Shown here: one piece after another, positions 17,779 to 24,126 of the stretch
Layout: each line of letters opens with the position of its first letter
Numbering within the stretch: position 1 is the stretch's first letter
Assembly (NCBI RefSeq): GCF_913777625.1
Contig: NZ_CAJYTI010000027.1
Span: 1-64,000 of the forward strand
Source: an uncultured Sphingomonas sp.
GTDB lineage: Bacteria > Pseudomonadota > Alphaproteobacteria > Sphingomonadales > Sphingomonadaceae
Length of the DNA stretch: 64,000 nucleotides
Reading direction: 5' to 3'
Program-made: the position numbers and the translations under genes
The notes under the pieces: model-generated
Seen by the model: only the letters and a program-made list of their open reading frames with translations
Database searches by the model: none
What the model was told of the DNA's origin: nothing

Positions 17779-18987
17779 TCAGCGTAGCTGGTGCTTGTGC
17801 TTCGCGTGCCACTGTCGAACGAAACCGATAAAGGCGTTCTGGTAGTTGGCAGGGGTGCGCGCCGGATCGCCTTCCACCCAGCTGCGGAACTGGTGGTGCA
17901 GATCCTGATAATCCCAGCCAGGGCATTCGCGTCGTAGCAGATCGAGCGTCGCGTCGGTGATCATGCCGCTGGTCCCCCGGCTCGCCAGGCTGGTGAGGGA
18001 GCGGCGGATCAGCGCGCGTGCCTCGGCCGTGATCGGCGGCTGGTCGGGGCCTGTTTCGACAGCGGAGGACATCGACGGGGGGGGCGGTGCCGAGAGTGCG
18101 GGCAGCGGCCCTGCCTCCGGGAGCGGCTTCGCCTGATGAGGCCCCTCCCCTTCCGCGCGCCGCCGCATCCGCAGGTTGGGCTCGCGTTTGCCGGCGGGGG
18201 TTTCCAGCGCCAGCGTGTAGCCGGGCAGCTCGTCGCGCTCGGCGATCTTGGCGATCTCGAACTTGAAGCGGCGATACTGCCCCTCCGCGCCCGATTTCTC
18301 GAACAGCGTCGGCATCGAAATGGCGAAACCGGCCTCCCCTGCCCCGCCGGCATGCTTGCGGGCGACCTTGTACAGCCAGCGCTCGCGGCCGCCCGTCAGG
18401 TCGAAATAGGCGCGGTCGATCGACAGCACGCCGCCGGTCATCAGCACGCCTTCGTAAAACCAGCTGGACAATTCGATGGTCATGCCGCGCGAGCGTTCGG
18501 TCTTCTCGTCGACGAGCTGGGTCCAGCCGTCGAGCCAGCTGAACGTCGCCTCGCGGCGGTTCTCGGCGCGGATGTTGGTCTTGATCGTCGTGGCGACGAG
18601 GCGATCGAGCGCCTGGCCGAGCAGCTCGTACGCGCGGCCGGTCGTCGGGCGCCCGATCGCGCGCAGCAGATCATAGGGCATCAGGTGGAGCTTGCGCGGG
18701 ATGTCGTTCCGTCCGCGCCGGGCCATGTCGGCGAGAACGCTGGCGCAGTAGATCAGGATGTCGGCGTCCCAGATCGTCGCCATCCCGTAATCGGGATTGG
18801 CCGAGACATGGACCCACAGCTTGCCGTCGGGGCTCCGGTAATCGATCGGCTTGACGCGCTTGGTCTTCGCCAGGCTGAAGAACGGGCGCTCCATCATTTC
18901 GCGCTGATCGCGCAGCGGCATGTCGGCGAGATAGGGGAGGAACAGGTCGAACTGGTCGGGGATCGACTTGCGATCGGCTTGGGTCAT
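17779..18987 (-). CDS. repA: Plasmid replication initiator protein A (RPA-type RepA)
   Basis: A 402-aa initiator of the replication initiator protein A family widespread on sphingomonad and other alphaproteobacterial plasmids. Recognisable parts are MERPFFSLAKTKRVKPIDY, PDYGMATIWDADILIYC, IGRPTTGRAYELLGQALDRL, WYDG-like W.L.GWTQLVDE and SIDRAYFDLTGGRERWLYKVARKHAG, which form the paired winged-helix DNA-binding core. A proline-rich linker (about 285-325) precedes a C-terminal segment of unknown role. The ATG at 18987 is preceded by GAGG and is preferred over upstream starts, which would run through the parS-like sites. It should bind the iterons at 17503-17635 and start replication. It is last in the order parA-parB-repA. 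Confidence 0.9.
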   Translation of the reverse strand: MTQADRKSIPDQFDLFLPYLADMPLRDQREMMERPFFSLAKTKRVKPIDYRSPDGKLWVHVSANPDYGMATIWDADILIYCASVLADMARRGRNDIPRKLHLMPYDLLRAIGRPTTGRAYELLGQALDRLVATTIKTNIRAENRREATFSWLDGWTQLVDEKTERSRGMTIELSSWFYEGVLMTGGVLSIDRAYFDLTGGRERWLYKVARKHAGGAGEAGFAISMPTLFEKSGAEGQYRRFKFEIAKIAERDELPGYTLALETPAGKREPNLRMRRRAEGEGPHQAKPLPEAGPLPALSAPPPPSMSSAVETGPDQPPITAEARALIRRSLTSLASRGTSGMITDATLDLLRRECPGWDYQDLHHQFRSWVEGDPARTPANYQNAFIGFVRQWHAKHKHQLR

Positions 18988-19017
18988 GCGGCCTCGGCTT
19001 GGCGGGCGGGGAAGGGC

Positions 19018-19170
19018 GTTTCCCTGGGGAAACGGACGTGACGGGTCGGTGCGCCTGGTGATGGACAGGGCGTGCGCGGCGACTGCCGGCGGGTGGGGTC
19101 GGCCAGCAGGAGGGTCGTTTCCCCGGGGAAACGCAGCGCAAGTCCGCCGCGTCCGTTTCCCCGGGGAAAC
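19018..19170. other. parS-like centromere cluster: three 16-bp palindromes
   Basis: GTTTCCCTGGGGAAAC at 19018-19033, and two identical perfect palindromes GTTTCCCCGGGGAAAC at 19117-19132 and 19155-19170, lie in the 187-bp gap between repA and parB. The GTTTC...GAAAC arms match the arms of the canonical chromosomal ParB site (TGTTTCACGTGAAACA), with a different core. This is the expected place and form for the partition site of this parAB system. ParB bound here may also regulate repA, whose start is 31 bp away. Confidence 0.78.
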
Positions 19171-19174
19171 CCTG

Positions 19175-20254
19175 TCACCGCTGCAGCCCGCGACCTTCGC
19201 GGTCGAGTTGTTCGAGCGCCAGCCGCAACGCATCGGCCAGCTCCTCGTGCCCGGCGCCGGACCCGGCGTGCAGGCGAACGGTCACGCCCTGGCGGTTGAC
19301 CGAGAGCACGCTCAATGCGGTCCGGCCAGTCGGCGAAGCCCAGGAGAACAGCGCTTCCGGTGTCGCCGGACCGGCGGGGGCGGCGAGCAGCCGGCGCAGC
19401 ACGTCGGCGGCGGGCACGCTGGGCTGGCCGACGGCGCGGCGCTCGGCCTGCAGCCTGGCCAGCGACCGCGCTTCGGCATGGATGGCCTTGGCGGCAGTCT
19501 TGTCGTCCAGGGCCTGGGCGAGGGGGTAGGCGGGCTTGAGCTGCACATCGGCCGGGGAGGCGAAGGCGGCGATCACCGCATCCGGGATCCCGGCAACCTT
19601 GATCATCTTCGACAGCCAGCCCTTGGAAAGCTTCAGCCGCTCCGCCATGCGGGTCAGGTGGTTGCCATAATGGTCCTTGAGCGCCTCCGCGTAATTGCGG
19701 GCGCGCTCGAGGTCCGACACGTCCTTGCGGGCGCGATTCTCGAGATCGGCGAGACGAAAGGCGGCTTCATCGTCAAGCTGGGCGACCTGCGCCACGAACT
19801 GCATCTCGGGATAGCTGTTCGCGCGTAGCCACGAGATGGCGAAATGCCGACGGGTGCCGGCGATCACCTCATAGTCATGATCGGGATCGCCTTCGATGCG
19901 ACGAACGACGGCGGGGACCTTCTGGCCGTTCTCCGCGACGATCGAGTCGATCAGCTCGCGGGCATTCTCTTCGGTCAGATCGGCATAGACGCGCGCATTG
20001 CCCGGCCAGATCCGCACCCGCGCCGGATCGAGCAGCAGCTGCGTGACCTGCCGCACCTCGCCCGAGGCAACCCGGGCGAGCGCCGATTCGCGACCGAGCA
20101 GGGTGGTGCCGCGCGTGCGGGTGAGCCGTGCGGGCAATTCCGGCTCGGGGGCCGAGGCGGGGCGAGGCGGGGCTTCCGCGGCGGGTAGCGCCGCTTCGGC
20201 CGCGGCTTCTTCCGCAAGCAGATCGGCAAGATAGTCTTTCTGGGTACGTGCCAC
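19175..20254 (-). CDS. parB: ParB-family partition protein
   Basis: A 359-aa centromere-binding CTPase-type ParB. After a charged, Ala/Glu-rich N-terminus (1-45), the ParB N domain has LLLDPARVRIWPGNAR, ENARELIDSI and the nucleotide-binding GTRRHFA at 133-139. The HTH lies near 190-235 (RMAERLKLSKGWLSKMIKVAGIPDAV) and a C-terminal dimerisation region follows. It should load on the three palindromes just downstream of its own gene and be moved by ParA. It starts 31 bp after the parA stop in the same operon. Confidence 0.93.
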   Translation of the reverse strand: MARTQKDYLADLLAEEAAAEAALPAAEAPPRPASAPEPELPARLTRTRGTTLLGRESALARVASGEVRQVTQLLLDPARVRIWPGNARVYADLTEENARELIDSIVAENGQKVPAVVRRIEGDPDHDYEVIAGTRRHFAISWLRANSYPEMQFVAQVAQLDDEAAFRLADLENRARKDVSDLERARNYAEALKDHYGNHLTRMAERLKLSKGWLSKMIKVAGIPDAVIAAFASPADVQLKPAYPLAQALDDKTAAKAIHAEARSLARLQAERRAVGQPSVPAADVLRRLLAAPAGPATPEALFSWASPTGRTALSVLSVNRQGVTVRLHAGSGAGHEELADALRLALEQLDREGRGLQR

Positions 20255-20285
20255 GGTTCAGCCCTTCTGCCCGGTCGCGGCGCGC

Positions 20286-21485
20286 TCAGGCCGCTTCATT
20301 GACGACATCCTCTTCGCTGGCCGGCGCGACCCGGCCCCAGTTGCGGCGCACCAGCGCCTCGACCTGGCCGAGCGCCTCGTCGAGATTGGCCTTGCAGCGC
20401 TTGTGGGTGCGCGCGGTACCGATCGGCCGATCCAGTTCGTAGATCGACATCATCCGCATCGCCGCGTGGCTGATCTCGGCCGATTCCAGGATCGGCACCG
20501 GCAGCAGCGCCGGGCCGAACGCCTGCTCCATGATCTGGCGGACCATCGCATGGCTGGGATCGTTGCCGTCGAACTTCGAGCAGATCAGCCGGACGAAGTC
20601 ATATTGTACGTCGATGCCCGCCTCGGTCAGCTGGTGCAGGACCTGGTCCATCATCGAGAGGAACTGGACGGTGGAGCAGAAATCCGGCGTGGTCGCGGCC
20701 AGCGGCACCAGCAAGGCGTTGGCCGCCTGCATCACCGCCAGGCTGATCGTGCCGAGCGCGGGCGGGGGATCCAGGATCACCACGTCATAGTCGCGGGCGA
20801 GATCGTTGAGCCCGGCCTTGAGCTTGCGGAAGCGGGTGGCGAGGATCGAGCCGCCATCGGCACCGGCGGCCGCCAGCTCATACTCGACGTCGAACAGTTC
20901 GAGGTTCGACGGGATGAGGTCGACATTCGGCCACGGCGTCTTCTTCACCGCATAGAGTAGGTCGGCCTGGGTCGGATCGATCGAGAGATAGGGATAGAGC
21001 GTCTCTTCCCGCGTGATGTTGAAATGCGGGTTGAAGCCGAACAGCGTCGTCGTCGTCGCCTGGCTGTCGCAGTCGACCACGAGGACCCGGTAGCCCTGCA
21101 CCGCGAAATAATGGGCGAGGTGGGTGGTGACCGTCGACTTGCCGACGCCGCCCTTGAAGTTCTGCACCGCGATGATCGCCGGCACGTCGAGCGGCGCGCG
21201 CGCAGGGGAGGCGCCGAGCACGCGGCGCATGTTGAGCAGCTCTTCCACCGTATACCCCGGGCGACGGCCGTTCTCGCTCGGCGGGGGCGGGGGCAGGCGG
21301 CCGTCCTCCTCTGCCATGCGGATGCGGTTGGTCGAACAGCCGAGCAGCTGGGCCGCCTCGGCAATGCCGAACCGGACATGGAGTCCCTTGCGGCTTTCCG
21401 GTAGAAATGCCTTCCGGCGCAGTCGTTCGATCATCCGCTCGCCGGCATCGGCAAGTTCACTGATCCGCTCAATGTCTGAATGCAT
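20286..21485 (-). CDS. parA: ParA-family partition ATPase with N-terminal HTH
   Basis: A 399-aa Walker-type partition ATPase. A MerR-like HTH occupies the N-terminal region (RFGIAEAAQLLGCSTNRIRMAEEDGRL), typical of type Ia plasmid ParA proteins that repress their own promoter. The deviant Walker A motif KGGVGKST is at 111-118, with LVVDCDSQATTTTLFG (A') and VVILDPPPALG (Walker B). I prefer the ATG at 21485, preceded by GAGGCACGA; an upstream ATG at 21527 has a weaker ribosome site. It is the first gene of parA-parB-repA. It uses ATP to segregate ParB-parS complexes on the nucleoid. Confidence 0.93.
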   Translation of the reverse strand: MHSDIERISELADAGERMIERLRRKAFLPESRKGLHVRFGIAEAAQLLGCSTNRIRMAEEDGRLPPPPPSENGRRPGYTVEELLNMRRVLGASPARAPLDVPAIIAVQNFKGGVGKSTVTTHLAHYFAVQGYRVLVVDCDSQATTTTLFGFNPHFNITREETLYPYLSIDPTQADLLYAVKKTPWPNVDLIPSNLELFDVEYELAAAGADGGSILATRFRKLKAGLNDLARDYDVVILDPPPALGTISLAVMQAANALLVPLAATTPDFCSTVQFLSMMDQVLHQLTEAGIDVQYDFVRLICSKFDGNDPSHAMVRQIMEQAFGPALLPVPILESAEISHAAMRMMSIYELDRPIGTARTHKRCKANLDEALGQVEALVRRNWGRVAPASEEDVVNEAA

Positions 21486-21591
21486 TCGTGCCTCGCCTCG
21501 CGCGGTTGAATGAGAGTTATGGGACATATCTCATATTTCGTTCAAACCGGCAAGGTTCGTACCGAAACGGCGCAACTTGTCGGGCGCACAA

Positions 21592-21640
21592 TTGTTATCG
21601 ACGCGCGTCAAGACTATATTCAGACTGATAATGGTCTGAA
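21592..21640 (+). promoter_or_regulatory. Promoter and operator of the toxin-antitoxin operon
   Basis: TTGTTA (21592-21597) and TATATT (21615-21620), separated by exactly 17 bp, make a good sigma-70-type promoter. The inverted repeat TTCAGAC (21619-21625) / GTCTGAA (21634-21640) overlaps the end of the -10 box and the expected transcription start. This is where a Phd-type antitoxin would autorepress. The antitoxin ATG is 28 bp downstream. Confidence 0.65.
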
Positions 21641-21668
21641 ATCACATCGATAAGGGTCGGAGACCGGA

Positions 21669-21950
21669 ATGCGCTACACCGAACAGGTCAAGCCTGTCAG
21701 CTATTTGAAAGCCAATGCTGCCGATGTGCTGCGCGGCCTGGCCGCGGGGGGCGCGCCGCTGGTGATCACCCAGAATGGCGAGGCACGCGCCGTGCTGCAG
21801 GATGTCGCCAGCTATCAGGAGACGCAGGAAACGCTGGCATTGCTCAAGCTGCTGGCGCTGGGCACGCGGGACATCGAAGCGGGCCGGGTCGCGCCGGCCC
21901 GCGACGCCATCGCCCGACTGCGCAAGGGTACGACCGACAGCACGGCATGA
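21669..21950 (+). CDS. Phd/YefM-family antitoxin
   Basis: A 93-aa antitoxin. The N-terminal Phd/YefM DNA-binding fold is seen in YLKANAADVLRGLAAGGAPLVITQNGEARAVLQDVASYQE. The C-terminal helix (TLALLKLLALGTRDIEAGRVAPARDAIARL) would wrap the toxin. Its stop overlaps the toxin start as ATGA, giving translational coupling. The ATG follows GGTCGGAGACCGGA. Position beside parA-parB-repA makes a plasmid-maintenance role likely. Confidence 0.92.
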   Translation: MRYTEQVKPVSYLKANAADVLRGLAAGGAPLVITQNGEARAVLQDVASYQETQETLALLKLLALGTRDIEAGRVAPARDAIARLRKGTTDSTA

Positions 21951-22279
21951 GTGGTCGCTACACCGTCTACCTCACCGCCGGCGCCGAGGCCGACCTGGCC
22001 GATATCCATAGCTGGATCGGCGAGAATCGCTCGACGGAACAGGCCGATGCCTTTCTCGACGCGATGCTGGCAAAGGTCGACAGCCTGGAAACCTATCCGG
22101 AGCGCGGCAGCGTCCCGCGCGAACTCGATGCGCTCGGCATCCGCGAGTTTCGCCAGCTAGTCGCGCCGCCCTATCGACTGATCTACCGCGTGATCGTCGA
22201 TCACGTGTTCATATTTTTGATCGCGGATGGCCGCCGCGACGTTCAGGCGCTGCTCGAACGGCGGCTGCTTTCGGCCTGA
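21947..22279 (+). CDS. ParE/RelE-superfamily toxin
   Basis: A 110-aa toxin of the ParE/RelE fold. Typical segments are YTVYLTAGAEADLADIHSWI at the start, then YPERGSVPRELDALGIREFRQLVAPPYRLIYRV and the closing VFIFLIADGRRDVQALLERRL. ParE members inhibit DNA gyrase, while RelE members cut mRNA on the ribosome. The long alpha-hairpin and missing RelE catalytic Arg/Tyr set favour ParE, but sequence alone is not decisive. It is coupled to the antitoxin gene by a 4-bp overlap. Confidence 0.88.
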   Translation: MSGRYTVYLTAGAEADLADIHSWIGENRSTEQADAFLDAMLAKVDSLETYPERGSVPRELDALGIREFRQLVAPPYRLIYRVIVDHVFIFLIADGRRDVQALLERRLLSA

Positions 22280-22286
22280 TCCCGCG

Positions 22287-22535
22287 TTACCAGCCGAACT
22301 GGCCGGCCGCGATCGCGGCCTGGGTGCGGTTGCGGACGTTGAGCTTGCGCATCACCGCGGTCATGTGGACCTTCACCGTCGCCTCGGCCATGCCGAGTTC
22401 ATAGGCGATCTGCTTGTTGAGCAGGCCCGAATGGACGCAGCGGAGTACCTGCAGCTGGGTGGGGGTGAGGCGGGGCGCGGCCATGGCTTCCCCGCTGGTC
22501 CGTTCGGCCGGTTGCGCTTGAGTCGCGGCGTGCAT
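22287..22535 (-). CDS. Orphan LuxR/GerE-type HTH protein
   Basis: An 82-aa protein that is almost only a LuxR-type HTH: LTPTQLQVLRCVHSGLLNKQIAYELGMAEATVKVHMTAVMRKLNV. It has no receiver or autoinducer-binding domain in front. The ATG follows AGGGAGAGAGGGC, so the short form looks genuinely translated and is not simply a truncated frame. It may act as a free DNA-binding subunit or antagonist, or be the kept C-terminus of an old NarL-type response regulator. It lies convergent to the toxin gene (7 bp gap) and divergent from the FadR-type regulator. Confidence 0.75.
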   Translation of the reverse strand: MHAATQAQPAERTSGEAMAAPRLTPTQLQVLRCVHSGLLNKQIAYELGMAEATVKVHMTAVMRKLNVRNRTQAAIAAGQFGW

Positions 22536-22604
22536 GCCCTCTCTCCCTGATCGATCCGCTTGCGAGGCCTGCGCCTCCAGATTCGTTAACGTTAACTACG
22601 CAGA

Positions 22605-22619
22605 TTTGTCTGACAGGTT
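22605..22619. promoter_or_regulatory. Half-conserved FadR-type operator
   Basis: TTTGTCTGACAGGTT reads in reverse as AACCTGTCAGACAAA. One arm (ACCTGTC) equals that of the full palindrome at 22689-22703, while the other arm is degenerate. It lies between the orphan LuxR gene and the FadR-type gene and may be a weaker second site for the same regulator. Confidence 0.3.
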
Positions 22620-22688
22620 CAAGCCCCAATCTCGCCAAGCCGAAGCAATAGTGGGGAAATGCTGGCATTTGGCGCGGTATACGCATAA

Positions 22689-22703
22689 ACCTGTCTGATA
22701 GGT
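22689..22703. promoter_or_regulatory. Candidate operator ACCT-N7-AGGT before the FadR-type gene
   Basis: ACCTGTCTGATAGGT (extending to AACCT/AGGTT) is an inverted repeat 67 bp upstream of the regulator ATG. The same ACCT-N7-AGGT frame occurs at 24054-24068 and 27158-27172, each in front of a gene of this locus. This pattern fits autoregulation and local regulon control by the FCD-type GntR protein encoded at 22771. Confidence 0.5.
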
Positions 22704-22770
22704 TCCCGCGATAGACAAGGGGCGGGCAGGGGAGGGACATGGTAGCGACGCAAGCCCGAGAGGCGGGGCG

Positions 22771-23448
22771 ATGACGCAGCCGCGGCTTTCCGATCACGCC
22801 TATGCGGCGATCGTCGAATGGATCAAATCGGAAGGGCTGGAGGTCGGCGATCGGCTGCCATCCGAGGCGCGGCTGGCGGAAATGTGCGGCGTGTCGCGCG
22901 CGATCATCCGCGAGGCGCTGGTGCGGCTGGTCTCCGACGGCATTACCGAAGTGCGGCGCGGGGCCGGCTCGTTCGTCAAGGGCCGCCCGTCCGAACGGCT
23001 GGCCGCGTTCATGCCGCTCGCGGAGCTGCCGCTGACGCTCGGCAGCTACGAGGTGCGCTTCGTGCTGGAGACCGAGGCGGCACGGCTGGCGGCGGTGCGG
23101 CGCACGCCCGAGCAGATGGCAGCGCTGGAAGCGGCGCTGGAGGGGCTGCGCAGGGCGCTGCTGTCGAGCGCGCCCGCCCATGTCGAGGATCGCGAACTGC
23201 ACCGCGCCATTGCCGACGCGACCGGCAACCATGCCTTCCAGAACGCCTTCGACGCACTCTGGCCCGATGTCGAGAAGGTGATGCAGGCGGGCGTCGACAT
23301 TTCGCGCTCGCGCTCGGCCGAAGTCGTGGCCGTGATGCTCCACGAGCATGAGGTGATCGTCGAATCGATCCGCGCCCAGGATCCCGAGCGCGCCGCGCTG
23401 GCGATGCGCTGGCATCTGGGGGAGGGGCGCCGCCGGCTCATGCCCTGA
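22771..23448 (+). CDS. FadR/GntR-family (FCD) regulator, sugar-acid type
   Basis: A 225-aa regulator with N-terminal winged HTH (GDRLPSEARLAEMCGVSRAIIREALVRLVSDGITEVRRGAGSFV, about 25-70) and a C-terminal FCD domain whose metal-ligand pattern is seen in RELHRAIADATGNH and HEHEVI. Many relatives control gluconate, galactonate or uronate genes. The convergent gluconokinase gene overlaps its 3' end by 11 bp, and ACCT-N7-AGGT palindromes precede this gene, the beta-helix gene and the TonB receptor gene. The effector is unknown; a sugar acid or its phosphate is likely. Confidence 0.87.
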   Translation: MTQPRLSDHAYAAIVEWIKSEGLEVGDRLPSEARLAEMCGVSRAIIREALVRLVSDGITEVRRGAGSFVKGRPSERLAAFMPLAELPLTLGSYEVRFVLETEAARLAAVRRTPEQMAALEAALEGLRRALLSSAPAHVEDRELHRAIADATGNHAFQNAFDALWPDVEKVMQAGVDISRSRSAEVVAVMLHEHEVIVESIRAQDPERAALAMRWHLGEGRRRLMP

Positions 23449-23986
23449 GCGCGCGGACTTCCCCGAGATGTGCCAGGACCCGGTCGCGCAACTCGGCCGC
23501 GGGCAGGGCGGCGGGAAGGACGAGGGCGGATTCGGCGGGGGAGGGGCGTTCGAGCGTGGCGAGCTGGCTGTCGAGCAGGCTCGCCGGCATGAAATGCCCC
23601 GGACGGCTGGTCATGCGCGCGATCAGCTGCGCGCGGTCGGCGTCGAGCAGCACGAACTGCACGGGGCGGCCGATCCGCTCGCGCAGTCGATCGCGATAGA
23701 CGCGGCGCAGGGCGGAGCACGCCGCCACGGCGCGCCCATGCTGCGCCATCGACTCCGCCACCGCCGCCGCCAAGCGGTCGAGCCATGGCCAGCGATCGGC
23801 ATCGGTAAGCGGCACGCCGTCGCGCATCTTGGCGACCGCCTCGGGGGCGTGGAAGCTGTCGCCCTCGAGGAACGGGCAGCCGAGCGCCTCGGCAAGCAGC
23901 GCGCCGAGCGTCGACTTGCCGCAGCCGCTGACCCCCATCACGATCACGGCGCCAGGGATGGGCGATCCGGCGGGCAGGCTGGGCAT
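23438..23986 (-). CDS. gntK: Gluconokinase (GntK type)
   Basis: A 182-aa P-loop kinase. The Walker A motif GVSGCGKS is at 18-25, followed by FLEGDSFHAPEAVAKMRDGVPLTDADRWPWL, the GntK substrate region, then CSALRRVYRDRLR and RPGHFMPASLLDSQLATLERP, all diagnostic. It phosphorylates D-gluconate to 6-phosphogluconate in the cytoplasm. Length matches the family. Its start faces the beta-helix/propeller gene across 140 bp that hold a candidate operator at 24054. Confidence 0.92.
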   Translation of the reverse strand: MPSLPAGSPIPGAVIVMGVSGCGKSTLGALLAEALGCPFLEGDSFHAPEAVAKMRDGVPLTDADRWPWLDRLAAAVAESMAQHGRAVAACSALRRVYRDRLRERIGRPVQFVLLDADRAQLIARMTSRPGHFMPASLLDSQLATLERPSPAESALVLPAALPAAELRDRVLAHLGEVRALRA

Positions 23987-24053
23987 GGCGGTATGGTTCC
24001 GAACGAAGGGGCGAACCCGCTTCTGAAAGGCCGGGCGCGCGCTGGAAACTACG

Positions 24054-24068
24054 ACCTTGGTCGCAGGT
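24054..24068. promoter_or_regulatory. Candidate operator ACCT-N7-AGGT, gntK / beta-helix promoter
   Basis: ACCTTGGTCGCAGGT lies between the divergent gluconokinase and beta-helix/propeller genes. It shares ACCT-N7-AGGT and the following GTCGG with the site at 27158-27172 (AGGTGTCGG in both). A single bound repressor here could control both divergent genes. Confidence 0.5.
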
Positions 24069-24126
24069 GTCGGGCGACTGTACGTTGGTTATTCCCTGCA
24101 ATCAGATAGTTAGGATGGGGATACAT

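Noticed and set aside
19018..19233. Longer N-terminal form of RepA reading through the parS-like sites
   Set aside because: The extra residues are low-complexity products of the palindromes, and the ATG at 18987 fits the family start.
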